Of a DNA stretch of 64,000 bases, positions 1 through 8,885 are shown piece after piece. A model generated the notes under the pieces. That model did no database searches. It was not told where the DNA came from and worked only from the letters and a program-made list of their open reading frames with translations. The stretch comes from JBMYZL01 sp049610385 (GTDB lineage Bacteria > Bacteroidota > Bacteroidia > Flavobacteriales_D > Sanyastnellaceae), in assembly GCA_049610385.1 (NCBI GenBank), contig JBMYZL010000012.1, positions 24,956-88,955 of the forward strand, in the 5' to 3' direction. Made by a program: the position numbers and the translations under genes. Position 1 is the first letter of the stretch, and every line of letters starts with the position of its first letter.

Positions 1-35
1 GTTGAAGTTCCCCAAAAAACCGAAACCTCTGGCAT

Positions 36-647
36 TCAAATCCGTCGAGGCCCTAGCGCCAAATCCATGAATTCCTTCCGGGTCCGTGCGTCGGAGAGGA
101 ACAAACCGGTAAATGCACTGGTGGTGGTTGCCGAATGTTGTTTTTCCACCCCCCGCATTTGCATGCACAAATGACGAGCCTCAATGACCACGGCAACACC
201 TTGAGGAGTCAGCGTGGATTGGATGCAATCCCGAATCTGTTCGGTCAATCTCTCTTGGACTTGCAAGCGGCGGGCAAAAGCATCCACCACCCGAGGAATT
301 TTACTCAATCCGACAATCGTTCCATCTGGTATGTAAGCGACATGTGCTTTACCGAGAAACGGCAACATGTGGTGCTCGCACAAACTGTAGACCTCGATGT
401 CCCGAACAATGACCATCTCTTCATTATCCTCATGAAAAAGAGCAGATTTGAGAATGGATGCGGGATCTGCATTCATTCCAGAAGTCATGACTGCCAAAGC
501 CTTGGCGGCCCTTTCGGGAGTCTTCAGGAGCCCTTCTCGGGTCGCATCTTCTCCGATGTTGTCCAGCAACGACCGGTACGCGTGTGCCATTTGATCAATG
601 GCTTCCATGTCAAAAACTTCGGTCTTGTTGTACAGTCCCTTGCCCAT
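36..647 (-). CDS. folE: GTP cyclohydrolase I
   Basis: Converts GTP to 7,8-dihydroneopterin triphosphate, the first step of folate and tetrahydropterin synthesis, in the cytosol. The 203-residue product shows the family zinc site (CEHHMLPF and a second Cys in HLCMQMRG) and the C-terminal SDARTRKEFM region. The reading frame extends to a TTG at 674 that overlaps the stop of the upstream PTPS gene (TTGA), but ATG 647 gives a more ordinary length; ATG 608 is also possible. It lies directly downstream of, and is probably co-transcribed with, the pterin synthase at 671-1102, so the two catalyse consecutive steps. Family assignment is certain; the start is not. Confidence 0.95.
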   Translation of the reverse strand: MGKGLYNKTEVFDMEAIDQMAHAYRSLLDNIGEDATREGLLKTPERAAKALAVMTSGMNADPASILKSALFHEDNEEMVIVRDIEVYSLCEHHMLPFLGKAHVAYIPDGTIVGLSKIPRVVDAFARRLQVQERLTEQIRDCIQSTLTPQGVAVVIEARHLCMQMRGVEKQHSATTTSAFTGLFLSDARTRKEFMDLALGPRRI

Positions 648-670
648 TTGTCTTCGATGTCTTGAGCGGA

Positions 671-1102
671 TCAAAGCCCGCCGTAATAATCAGCGTAGTT
701 GTTTTCAGTTTCCCAAATCCGAACCCGATGCAATGCACAATTGTGACCTTGCAACCCTTCTTTCATCTGCTCCCAAATGCCCTGAGCCAACACCTCTGTG
801 GAGGTTCGTTTACCAGTCAACCAAGGGACATCCAAATTGAGGTTTTTGTGGTCCAAAGGCTCTTCAATTCGCTCCCTCATGATGGCCTTGAGGTCATTGA
901 AATTGATGAAGTAGCCCAATTCTGGATCCACTTCTCCCTTCAGCGTGACATAAACTTCGAAATTGTGGCCATGCCAGTTTTCACTGGCACATTTCCCGAA
1001 CACTTCCAAGTTGTGCTCCGCCGTCCAAGCGGGATTCCAGAGTTTATGTGCGGCATTGAATCGTGCTCGACGCGTGATGTAGACCAAATCCTTCCTTTCC
1101 AT
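671..1102 (-). CDS. 6-pyruvoyl-tetrahydropterin synthase (PTPS/QueD family)
   Basis: A 143-residue T-fold enzyme of COG0720. Zinc ligands are visible as the His in FNAAHKL and the pair in HGHNF. The catalytic Cys lies five residues before HGH (C-x5-HGH), and the C-terminal acid is in the ETENN motif. In family knowledge C-x5-HGH with ETxNN is the tetrahydrobiopterin-type PTPS, while QueD proper has C-x3-HGH. The product of the next gene, folE, is this enzyme's substrate, which supports pterin rather than only queuosine synthesis. A -7-like box TATCTTCG (1113-1120) lies 10 bases before the ATG. Residual activity as QueD cannot be excluded. Confidence 0.9.
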   Translation of the reverse strand: MERKDLVYITRRARFNAAHKLWNPAWTAEHNLEVFGKCASENWHGHNFEVYVTLKGEVDPELGYFINFNDLKAIMRERIEEPLDHKNLNLDVPWLTGKRTSTEVLAQGIWEQMKEGLQGHNCALHRVRIWETENNYADYYGGL

Positions 1103-1112
1103 ACCAGTGCCG

Positions 1113-1120
1113 CGAAGATA
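1113..1120 (-). promoter_or_regulatory. -7 box before the PTPS gene
   Basis: On the minus strand this reads TATCTTCG, one base from the Bacteroidota -7 consensus TAnnTTTG, ending 10 bases before the ATG at 1102. No convincing -33 TTTG was found. It belongs to a recurring set of such boxes in this window. Confidence 0.35.
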
Positions 1121-1137
1121 CAGGAGATTCTCTGAGC

Positions 1138-1145
1138 TACATTTG
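1138..1145 (+). promoter_or_regulatory. -7 box before hldD
   Basis: TACATTTG is a perfect match to the Bacteroidota -7 element TAnnTTTG. It ends only 4 bases before the ATG at 1150, so transcription would start at or just next to the start codon. No -33 TTTG is seen at the expected distance. Confidence 0.4.
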
Positions 1146-1149
1146 TCGC

Positions 1150-2127
1150 ATGATTGTGATTACGGGAGCTGCGGGATTCATTGGCAGTTATCTGGCCAGA
1201 AAACTCAATGAGGAACGGTTTTTTGACTTGGTTTTGGTGGATGATTTCAGTCGAACTGACAAATCACGGAATCACCAAGACCTGACAGCGACCGCGCGCA
1301 TTGATCGCGAGGCTTTTCCAGCTTGGCTTGATGAAAATCAAGCACAAGTCCAATTCATCTTTCACCTGGGTGCCCGTACAGACACCACTGAGCAAAATGT
1401 GGAATTGTTCAAGCGGTTGAATTTGCATTACAGTCAAGAAATCTGGAACCGGTGTGTGGCCTATGGCCTTCCGCTTGTTTATGCATCTTCGGCCGCGACT
1501 TATGGAGGTGGGGAACATGGTTACCAGGATGATCATGCGGGTGTAGCGCGGTTGCAACCGCTCAATCCATATGGCGACTCGAAGCAACAATTCGATCTCT
1601 GGGCACTATCCGAGGCTAAATCAGGCCGCGCACCCTACTTCTGGGCTGGATTGAAGTTTTTCAACGTCTATGGACCTGGAGAATGGCACAAGGGCCGCAT
1701 GGCATCGGTCATCTTCCACACATTCAATCAAGTCCAATCCACAGGGGCGATGAAACTCTTTCGCTCCCACCGACCAGATTACACGGATGGAGGGCAGACC
1801 CGCGATTTCATCTACGTTCGAGACCTCAGCGACGTCTGTGTCTTCCTGATGCACCACAGAAAAGGCGAGGACTCCGGTTTGTACAACTTGGGAACGGGAA
1901 CCGCTCGTACGTTTTTGGATTTGGCCCGATGCACATTTGAAGCCATGGGAAAAGCCCCTGACATTTCTTTCATTGATACGCCTGAAGACATTCGGGACAC
2001 ATACCAATACTTCACAGAAGCAGACATGTCGAAGCTGCGAAGCATAGGCTACAATCGGCCTTTCACCACGCTTGAGTCAGGGATTCGGGATTATGTTCAG
2101 AAGCATTTGCTGCCTGGCCACCCTTGA
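1150..2127 (+). CDS. hldD: ADP-L-glycero-D-manno-heptose 6-epimerase
   Basis: Epimerises the ADP-heptose used for the lipopolysaccharide inner core. The 325-residue protein is an extended SDR: GAAGFIGS dinucleotide-binding loop at residues 6-13, active-site Tyr/Lys in NPYGDSK, and the HLGARTDTTE and FFNVYGPGEWHKGRMAS segments typical of HldD. Other LPS-core genes in the window (waaA at 27943 and a heptosyltransferase-like gene at 60384) agree with a heptose-containing core. Its last 65 bases overlap the convergent MerR gene. RfaD is an older name for this enzyme. Confidence 0.95.
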   Translation: MIVITGAAGFIGSYLARKLNEERFFDLVLVDDFSRTDKSRNHQDLTATARIDREAFPAWLDENQAQVQFIFHLGARTDTTEQNVELFKRLNLHYSQEIWNRCVAYGLPLVYASSAATYGGGEHGYQDDHAGVARLQPLNPYGDSKQQFDLWALSEAKSGRAPYFWAGLKFFNVYGPGEWHKGRMASVIFHTFNQVQSTGAMKLFRSHRPDYTDGGQTRDFIYVRDLSDVCVFLMHHRKGEDSGLYNLGTGTARTFLDLARCTFEAMGKAPDISFIDTPEDIRDTYQYFTEADMSKLRSIGYNRPFTTLESGIRDYVQKHLLPGHP

Positions 2128-2497
2128 GGGCCAAGAGTTGCTCCCGCAATTTCTTCAATCGGGACACCACTTCTTCCCGCGTCAATTCGTTCACGGCGTG
2201 TTCACCCGGAAATGGAATTTGAGATTGCCCTGGTGATGTCAACACCACCTTTTGGCCACCTTGGTCCAAAATTTTACGAGCTCCATCAATTGTGAATCGC
2301 TCCTCTTTCACCAACCTGCGAATCTCCGAAATCAACTCGATATCCTTGCGGGTGTAAAACCGTTTGCCTCGACTGTTCGTGCGGGGATTCAACTGCCGGA
2401 ATTCCTTCTCCCAATATCGCAGCATGGACGGCTTCAGGTCCAGTTCTTGGGCCACCTCCGTGATTGTGAAATACCGTTTTTCAATGGAAGATTTCAT
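2063..2497 (-). CDS. MerR family transcriptional regulator
   Basis: A 144-residue protein with an N-terminal winged helix of MerR type: the ITEVAQELDLKPSMLRYW helix-turn-helix, a wing at NSRGKRFYTRKD, then a predicted helical dimerisation segment (residues about 50-75) and a weakly conserved C-terminus. No cysteine-rich effector site is visible, so the ligand is unknown. The ATG at 2497 was chosen because it gives the usual family N-terminus; the frame runs further upstream to 2551 without similarity. The 3' end overlaps hldD tail to tail by 65 bases. A -7 box (2508-2515) precedes it. Confidence 0.85.
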   Translation of the reverse strand: MKSSIEKRYFTITEVAQELDLKPSMLRYWEKEFRQLNPRTNSRGKRFYTRKDIELISEIRRLVKEERFTIDGARKILDQGGQKVVLTSPGQSQIPFPGEHAVNELTREEVVSRLKKLREQLLALKGGQAANASEHNPESLTQAW

Positions 2498-2507
2498 GTC
2501 CGTCCCA

Positions 2508-2515
2508 CAAACATA
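2508..2515 (-). promoter_or_regulatory. -7 box before the merR-type gene
   Basis: The minus strand reads TATGTTTG, a perfect TAnnTTTG, ending 10 bases before the ATG at 2497. No clear -33 element. Confidence 0.4.
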
Positions 2516-2543
2516 ACAAAGAAACGATGCAGTGAAGCTCCTG

Positions 2544-3521
2544 TCAGTCAAAGGATTGATTGGGAGACTCGTTCTTCAAGAGCATTTCCTCATATTGCTC
2601 GGGCGTCAAATCATTGAAGTAATAATGGGCTGGATTGACCTTCTTCCCATCCTTGTGGACTTCATAATGCAAATGTGGCGCGACACTTGTCCCGGTGTTA
2701 CCCACCAATCCAATCACTTCTCCACGCTTCACCGATTGGCCTACTTTCACCAAGATTTTGCTCATGTGCGCATACAAAGTCTCGTAGCCGAACCCGTGCT
2801 TGACCACCACGTGCCGACCATAACCATTGTATTTCCGTTTCACCTCCTGCACAACTCCATCCCCCGTAGCAAAAATCTCCGTTCCCGTGGGTGCGCTGAA
2901 ATCCATTCCATAATGGAACTTTCGGACCTTGTAAATCGGATGGATCCGATAACCATAACCGCTGGCCATGCGCTTGAGGTCTTCATTGCGGACAGGTTGA
3001 ATGGCTGGAATCGACTCGAGCATTTCTTTTTTCTGCTTCGCCAATTCCAAAACTTGGTCGAAAGATCGGCTCTGGGCCACAACCTTGCGTTGCAATTCAG
3101 CCACTTCCAGCGAAAGTGACATGATGGATTCTGAATGCAAATACCCTCTCATGTGACGCGTGCGATCCGCCCCTCCTACCCCCGGATTCCGCAAATGTTC
3201 AGGGAAAGGGTCGGTCCCAAAAATGGACCGGTATATGGCATCATCACGCGTTTCGATATCCGAGAGAACCACCTCCATTTCCTTTACTTCTCGAACAAGG
3301 CGGTCCACTTCTTGCTCCAAGAAAGCCATCTCCCGCTCTCGAGCACGGTCTGCTGGGCTCTCGAAATACGTTTCGAAAATGGAAATGCTAGCAACGGCAA
3401 TCAGCGAAACGATGGCAGCCCTTCCGGCGAAGTAAAACACGAAGTCTCGCAAGGCAAATGGCACCTCTTCATGGGCCAAAGACTGTTCGTTGAAACGAAT
3501 CTTGTGAAAGCGTTTCTTCAT
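2544..3521 (-). CDS. M23 family metallopeptidase (LytM-type), membrane anchored
   Basis: Probable peptidoglycan endopeptidase or an inactive LytM-type regulator. The 325-residue protein has a cytoplasmic basic N-terminus, one transmembrane helix (about residues 30-52), a coiled-coil stretch (about 60-190) and a C-terminal LytM domain with the zinc motifs HYGMD (H-x3-D) and HLHYE, so the metal site is intact and the enzyme is probably active. Start ATG 3521 is preferred; the frame continues to 3596 with a Cys-rich extension unlike the family. It is divergent from alaS with a 77-base gap, a common Bacteroidota neighbourhood, and lies upstream of the MerR gene on the same strand. Confidence 0.92.
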   Translation of the reverse strand: MKKRFHKIRFNEQSLAHEEVPFALRDFVFYFAGRAAIVSLIAVASISIFETYFESPADRAREREMAFLEQEVDRLVREVKEMEVVLSDIETRDDAIYRSIFGTDPFPEHLRNPGVGGADRTRHMRGYLHSESIMSLSLEVAELQRKVVAQSRSFDQVLELAKQKKEMLESIPAIQPVRNEDLKRMASGYGYRIHPIYKVRKFHYGMDFSAPTGTEIFATGDGVVQEVKRKYNGYGRHVVVKHGFGYETLYAHMSKILVKVGQSVKRGEVIGLVGNTGTSVAPHLHYEVHKDGKKVNPAHYYFNDLTPEQYEEMLLKNESPNQSFD

Positions 3522-3598
3522 TGTGCAAATGTCCGACGTAATTTCACACCCTCGACACCAACCGACTGGCCAACCGCCCACACAGACAATCGACACCC

Positions 3599-6214
3599 AT
3601 GGAATCGAACATCATTCGTCAGAAATTCTTGGATTTCTTCGCCTCCAAAGGACATGCCATCGTGCCCTCAGCGCCTATGGTCATCAAAGATGATCCCACT
3701 TTGATGTTCAACAATGCAGGCATGAACCCTTTCAAGGACTTGTTTTTGGGCAACAGCCCCATCACCGATTCTCGCATCGCAGACACTCAAAAGTGCTTGC
3801 GCGTGAGTGGGAAACACAATGACCTGGAAGAAGTTGGGGTGGATACCTACCATCACACGATGTTCGAGATGTTGGGGAATTGGTCGTTTGGAGATTACTT
3901 CAAAGCCGAAGCCATCGAATGGGCATGGGAATTGCTGACGGAAGTCTATGGCTTGCCAGCAGAACGGATGTATGTCACGGTTTTCGAAGGCGACAAAGCT
4001 GATGGATTGCCTTTGGATGAGGAGGCCAAAACCATTTGGGCCCAGCGCATACGTCCAGAGGCCATCTTGAACGGAAACAAAAAAGACAACTTCTGGGAGA
4101 TGGGGGAAACCGGGCCCTGTGGCCCTTGCTCAGAGATCCACATTGATCTTCGCTCGGACGCTGAACGTGCACAATTGCCAGGTGCCCAATTGGTGAACAT
4201 GGATCATCCGCAAGTTGTGGAAATCTGGAATTTGGTCTTCATGCAGTTCAACCGGATGGCCGATGGAAGCCTAAAACCTCTTCCCGCGAAGCACATCGAC
4301 ACCGGAATGGGGCTCGAGCGATTGGCCATGGCCCTGCAAGGGGTCACCTCGAACTACGATACGGACGTTTTCCGGCCCATGATCGAACATGTCGCCCAAA
4401 TGTCCGGACGCGCTTATGGTCAATCCGATGCCAAACAAGATGTCGCATTTCGTGTCATCGCAGACCACATTCGCGCTGTCTCTTTCAGCATCGCGGACGG
4501 ACAACTCCCTTCGAACACTGGGGCCGGTTATGTCATCCGTCGCATTTTGCGTCGCGCCATCCGGTATGGATATTCTTTCTTGGGACTTCAACAACCCTTC
4601 ATGCACGGTCTGGTTCCTGTTTTGGCCAAACACATGGGGACCGCATTTCCAGAACTTCAACGGCAGGAACAACTCATCACCAAGGTGATTTTAGAAGAGG
4701 AGGAATCGTTCCTTCGCACCTTGGCCAAAGGCATCGAACTCCTCGAAGCCAAAATCCAAGACTTACCGAAAGGTGCAGCCTTGCCTGGTGCGGATGTTTT
4801 TGAGCTCTATGACACCTATGGCTTCCCCTTGGACCTCACTTCCCTCATGGCCAGCGAAGCGGGATATTCTGTTGACGAAGCGGAGTTTGAGCGAGCCTTG
4901 GCGGAGCAAAAAGCACGTTCGCGGGCCGCTGGAAAAATCAGCACGGATGACTGGGTGGAAGTCCAAGCAGAAGACGCCCCGCCTGCGTTTGTGGGGTACG
5001 ATGCCCTTTCGGCGAATGTTCGCATTTTGCGGTATCGTGAGGTCAAGGCCAAAAAGAAAACATTTTATCAATTGGTTTTGGACCAAACCCCCTTCTATCC
5101 GGAAGGCGGCGGCCAAGTCGGAGATGTCGGTCAATTGGTCTCCAATGAAGAAACCTTGGAGATTTTTGACACCAAAAAAGAGAACAACCTCATTGTTCAC
5201 TTCTCCCCCAGCGCACCCCAAAACGCCTCAGGGCTTTTCCGTGCAATCGTCAATACCGAGAGGCGCAACGAAACCACATGCAACCATACCGCTACGCACC
5301 TGATGCACGCCGCATTGCGCCAAGTTTTGGGGACGCATGTGGAACAAAAGGGGTCTTTGGTCAAGGGCGAATCGTTGCGGTTTGACTTTTCGCACTTTAG
5401 TCGACTTTCAGCAGAAGAAGTCAAGCAAGTGGAGGCCCACGTCAATGAAGCCATCCGCACAAATCACCCCTTGATTGAATCTCGGAACCTGCCGATTGCA
5501 GATGCGAAGAAGGCGGGGGCTCTGATGTTGTTTGGCGAAAAATATGGCGACCACGTGCGCATGATTGAATTCGGAGCCTCCATCGAACTGTGCGGGGGCA
5601 CCCATGTTCCGGCAACAGGCCACATCGGTTCCTTCCGGATTGTCAGTGAATCTGCTGTTGCTTCGGGGGTTCGGCGCATCGAAGCCATCACAGGACAGGC
5701 CGCCTGGCAGGCCGAACAAGAAGACAGAGAATTGTTGACTCAGCTGCGAGAGATGCTCAAGGGTTCCAAAGATTTGGCTGGATCAGTGGCAGCATTGCAG
5801 AGCGCCCAACAAGAATTGACGAAAGAAGTGGAGGGCCACCGCAAGCAACAAGCTCAATCCATTAAAAAAGAACTTGTGGCGAGCATGAGCGAAGTCAACG
5901 GTGTCCGCTTCGTCGCACAAATCTTACCGCTGGGGGCAGCGGAAATCAAAGACCTCGCCTTCCAACTGAAGGCCGAGCAGGCACCCTTCTATGGTGTATT
6001 TGGCTCTCGGTCAGGAGAAGGGAAGGCAACCCTGTCTGTGGCCATCAGTGATGATTTGATTGCCGAGAAATCCATGGATGCAGGAAAAATTGTCCGCGAT
6101 TTGGCCAAGGACATCCAAGGCGGGGGCGGCGGCCAAGCGTTCTTCGCTACTGCGGGTGGCAAAAATGCCGAAGGTTTGACCACGGCACTCAACCGGGCCG
6201 CATCCTACTTGTAG
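3599..6214 (+). CDS. alaS: Alanine--tRNA ligase
   Basis: Charges tRNA-Ala. At 871 residues it has the full domain set: class II catalytic core at the N-terminus (FFASKGH, NNAGMNPFKDLF, GNWSFGDYFK), tRNA-recognition domain, editing domain with the zinc and catalytic His residues HTATH (about residue 562) and CGGTH (about 664), and a C-terminal DHHA1 domain with a glycine-rich GGGGG near the end. The stop codon at 6212-6214 directly abuts the stop of the convergent membrane-protein gene, leaving no intergenic base. Confidence 0.98.
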   Translation: MESNIIRQKFLDFFASKGHAIVPSAPMVIKDDPTLMFNNAGMNPFKDLFLGNSPITDSRIADTQKCLRVSGKHNDLEEVGVDTYHHTMFEMLGNWSFGDYFKAEAIEWAWELLTEVYGLPAERMYVTVFEGDKADGLPLDEEAKTIWAQRIRPEAILNGNKKDNFWEMGETGPCGPCSEIHIDLRSDAERAQLPGAQLVNMDHPQVVEIWNLVFMQFNRMADGSLKPLPAKHIDTGMGLERLAMALQGVTSNYDTDVFRPMIEHVAQMSGRAYGQSDAKQDVAFRVIADHIRAVSFSIADGQLPSNTGAGYVIRRILRRAIRYGYSFLGLQQPFMHGLVPVLAKHMGTAFPELQRQEQLITKVILEEEESFLRTLAKGIELLEAKIQDLPKGAALPGADVFELYDTYGFPLDLTSLMASEAGYSVDEAEFERALAEQKARSRAAGKISTDDWVEVQAEDAPPAFVGYDALSANVRILRYREVKAKKKTFYQLVLDQTPFYPEGGGQVGDVGQLVSNEETLEIFDTKKENNLIVHFSPSAPQNASGLFRAIVNTERRNETTCNHTATHLMHAALRQVLGTHVEQKGSLVKGESLRFDFSHFSRLSAEEVKQVEAHVNEAIRTNHPLIESRNLPIADAKKAGALMLFGEKYGDHVRMIEFGASIELCGGTHVPATGHIGSFRIVSESAVASGVRRIEAITGQAAWQAEQEDRELLTQLREMLKGSKDLAGSVAALQSAQQELTKEVEGHRKQQAQSIKKELVASMSEVNGVRFVAQILPLGAAEIKDLAFQLKAEQAPFYGVFGSRSGEGKATLSVAISDDLIAEKSMDAGKIVRDLAKDIQGGGGGQAFFATAGGKNAEGLTTALNRAASYL

Positions 6215-6637
6215 TCAGGCGTGAGCCCAGCTTTCCGAATTGTTGGAATCAGCCAATTGCATGTCATATGCAGGGCCTTGGTACTCTTCGTCTTCCGAAA
6301 GGGCCAGATTCAAAACATACAGCACATTCAAAACAATGGCCAGAACTGCGTCTAAAGTGGTCGTTTTTCCAAAAGACCGAGCGAGTTCAGAAATCGTTTT
6401 GAAGGAAAGGTAAATGTTGAATATTGGCAACAAGAAGAGCGCAGCATGCCAGTCCGGTCGTCCGAGAACTCGCATGGCCACCACCACATTGTAACCGGGT
6501 ACAAAAGCGGCCCAAGCCGGTTGGTTGCACTTCTGAAACAGTCGCCAATTCGCACCCATGAAAAAGAGTCCAAGGAACAAGGCCAAAACCACCATTCGAC
6601 CGCTCACTTCAAAACCCAAAAATGTCCAATACCCCAT
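6215..6637 (-). CDS. DUF5684-like small membrane protein
   Basis: A 140-residue integral membrane protein of unknown function. It has three or four hydrophobic segments (about residues 5-25, 40-60, 68-85, 95-115) and the signature W..F..C..PAWAAFVPGYN with RPDWHAALFLLPIFN. This pattern is shared by DUF5684 proteins and by the N-terminal membrane part of Bacteroidota signal peptidase I, but no peptidase catalytic Ser/Lys follows. ATG 6637 was chosen over a TTG at 6655. It lies 56 bases downstream of the sigma-54 response regulator on the same strand and tail to tail with alaS. Confidence 0.75.
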   Translation of the reverse strand: MGYWTFLGFEVSGRMVVLALFLGLFFMGANWRLFQKCNQPAWAAFVPGYNVVVAMRVLGRPDWHAALFLLPIFNIYLSFKTISELARSFGKTTTLDAVLAIVLNVLYVLNLALSEDEEYQGPAYDMQLADSNNSESWAHA

Positions 6638-6693
6638 GATTTTTGTTTTAATCAATTGATAATGATTCCATGAGGCAGACGGAAAATGTAGAA

Positions 6694-7872
6694 TCAGGTT
6701 GCCTCCATTCCCGAATATTGCTGAACGATGTCCAACGAAATGTCATCGTCAGGTCGTGTAAAAATGACAAGTCTTTCCACGACATTTCGGAGTTCACGAA
6801 TGTTCCCCGTCCAATTTGTAGACTGCAAAAATGCCAACGCATCCGGCTGAATGGCCGTCACATTTCTGTTTGATTTTTTGCAAATCAATTCAAGAAAGTG
6901 GTGGACCAACAAAGGAATGTCTGTCCGGCGATCATTCAAATCCGGGACTTCAATCGGAATGACGGCAAGCCGGTGGTAGAGATCTTCCCGAAATTGGCCT
7001 GAGTCCATCTCCTGACGGAGATTTTTATTTGTGGCAGCGACTACACGCACGTCCACCACGATGTCTTTGTCTCCTCCCACGCGTTGGATTCGATTTTCCT
7101 GCAGCGCACGCAGGACTTTCGCCTGGGCATCCGCACTCATATCACCAATTTCATCAAGAAACAAAGTCCCACCATGGGCCAGTTCGAACTTGCCCACTCG
7201 CATTTTCACGGCACTGGTAAAAGCACCCTTCTCATGACCAAACAATTCACTCTCGATCAATTCGCTGGGAATGGCAGCACAATTGACCTCAACAAAAGGA
7301 CCATCCTGCCGGGTGGATTGATCGTGGATGGAGCGCGCGACCAATTCTTTGCCCACCCCATTGCTTCCTGTGATCAAAACACGTGCATCGGTTGGGGCCA
7401 CCGTGGTGATCATGTCTTTGATGCGACGAATCTCATCAGACTCACCGATGATTGGAGATTGCTTTTGGTGGTGCAGCGCCGTAGTCAATCGCTTCGTCTC
7501 TTGCTCCAATTCTTGAACTGTTGTTGCATGTTTTAGTGTGGCCAAAATCCGGTTCAAATCCAAGGGCTTCTCGACGAAATCAAAGGCACCTTTTTTCAAG
7601 GCTTCCACGGCCGTTGAAACCGTGGCATGACCGCTGATCATGATGACACGGGCATTCACCCCTTTTTCTTTGAGCAATTCCAGCACATCCATGCCATCCA
7701 TTCTGGGCATTTTGATGTCGCAAAATATCACATCAAACCGCTTTCGGGTGGCCGTTCGAACCCCGGCGGCTCCATCGGGTTCATCCACCACCTTGTGCCC
7801 TTCGTATTCCAAAATTTCCCGAAGTGCACTGCGGATGGCTGCCTCGTCATCAATGATCAGAATCTGTGCCAT
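6694..7872 (-). CDS. NtrC-type sigma-54 response regulator lacking a DNA-binding domain
   Basis: Predicted phosphorylation-controlled activator of sigma-54 RNA polymerase. The 392-residue protein has a receiver domain (Asp in CDIKMPRMDG, residue 52; conserved Lys in EKP) and an AAA+ domain with Walker A GSNGVGKE, the ESELFGHEKGAFTSA loop and the R-finger/sensor segment NWTGNIRELRNVVERL. It stops about 20 residues after the AAA+ domain, so the usual C-terminal Fis-type helix-turn-helix is absent. The sigma-54 contact loop reads GAFTSA instead of GAFTGA. ATG 7872 is the family start and overlaps the end of the ppx/gppA gene by 23 bases. Confidence 0.92.
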   Translation of the reverse strand: MAQILIIDDEAAIRSALREILEYEGHKVVDEPDGAAGVRTATRKRFDVIFCDIKMPRMDGMDVLELLKEKGVNARVIMISGHATVSTAVEALKKGAFDFVEKPLDLNRILATLKHATTVQELEQETKRLTTALHHQKQSPIIGESDEIRRIKDMITTVAPTDARVLITGSNGVGKELVARSIHDQSTRQDGPFVEVNCAAIPSELIESELFGHEKGAFTSAVKMRVGKFELAHGGTLFLDEIGDMSADAQAKVLRALQENRIQRVGGDKDIVVDVRVVAATNKNLRQEMDSGQFREDLYHRLAVIPIEVPDLNDRRTDIPLLVHHFLELICKKSNRNVTAIQPDALAFLQSTNWTGNIRELRNVVERLVIFTRPDDDISLDIVQQYSGMEAT

Positions 7873-8848
7873 GTTCTTCTTTTTTTCCCGTTTCTGAAGG
7901 GAGGGATTGCAAATATGTTGCCAAACCCCCTTCGCGCATTTCGGCACGCAGAACACCCTCACGCAAAGCCGCAGGGGAGACCCACAATTCAGCCTCAGAT
8001 GGCATGCGATCTAAAACCGCTTCCACCAACAAAACTGAGAGGGGAATGAACGGCGCGCGGTCCGGTGCCATGCCCTTCATGCCCAAGCGGCCACGCAAGT
8101 CCGTGGCAAGTAAGGTTCGGGCCAATTCGTGAAAATGCACCCGGTCCAACTTCAAAGCATGAGCCGATGAATCAAATGTGCGCCCCAACAGCTCAGCAAA
8201 TGTTTCAAAGGATCCAGACGCACCCACCAAACGCCCAGGTCTTGACGTAGACAACGAATCAATAATGGGAGACAGAGCGGCCTCGAGGAAGGCATCAAAT
8301 TTGGCCACACCTTGCTCCATCAAAGGGTCGGGTGGAGATCCCAAATCCGCCAGCCGACTCACCCCCAAGTCCAAGCTCCAAGCGGAACGGACAAAATCAG
8401 TCTGTGTCGACCACAAGATCAATTCGACACTTCCACCTCCGATGTCCATCGTAAGCCATGGAGATTCCGGCTGATCTGGACACGTAGATTCCACCCCCAA
8501 TTGAATCAGATACGCCTCCTCCCATCCCGACAACACGCGCATTTCAAGCCCTGTCAATCGCTTTGCGGCCTCGATCAATTCTTCTCGGTTCTGGGCATCT
8601 CGGATGGCACTGGTGCCGACAAGAACAATGTCCTCTACCTCATAATTCCAGCATGTTTCTTTTAGGGTTTGGATGGCATCCAATGCACGGGCCATGCGCT
8701 CCACTCGGATGCTTTTGGCACGAAACCCACCTTGGCCAACCCGAACCGGAATCCGCTGTGAAAACACAGGTGTCAACGCCTCATCTGACTGAGCGATAGA
8801 CAAATGGAACGTATTGGTCCCACAATCAATGACTGCGCGAGATGGCAT
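7850..8848 (-). CDS. Ppx/GppA family phosphatase
   Basis: Exopolyphosphatase or guanosine-pentaphosphate phosphatase. The 332-residue protein has the ASKHA phosphate-binding motifs DCGTNTFHL (residues 8-16), VGTSAIRDA and MDIGGGSVELI. It is shorter than E. coli Ppx (about 510 residues) and lacks its C-terminal HD-like domain, as is usual for Bacteroidota members. It overlaps the response regulator by 23 bases, so the two are probably translationally coupled, and it sits 37 bases after the ABC permease gene. Substrate (polyphosphate or pppGpp) cannot be told from sequence. Confidence 0.92.
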   Translation of the reverse strand: MPSRAVIDCGTNTFHLSIAQSDEALTPVFSQRIPVRVGQGGFRAKSIRVERMARALDAIQTLKETCWNYEVEDIVLVGTSAIRDAQNREELIEAAKRLTGLEMRVLSGWEEAYLIQLGVESTCPDQPESPWLTMDIGGGSVELILWSTQTDFVRSAWSLDLGVSRLADLGSPPDPLMEQGVAKFDAFLEAALSPIIDSLSTSRPGRLVGASGSFETFAELLGRTFDSSAHALKLDRVHFHELARTLLATDLRGRLGMKGMAPDRAPFIPLSVLLVEAVLDRMPSEAELWVSPAALREGVLRAEMREGGLATYLQSLPSETGKKEEHGTDSDH

Positions 8849-8885
8849 GTTGAATTCTTGGAAATGGCATGGCCAATGCGAAAGG

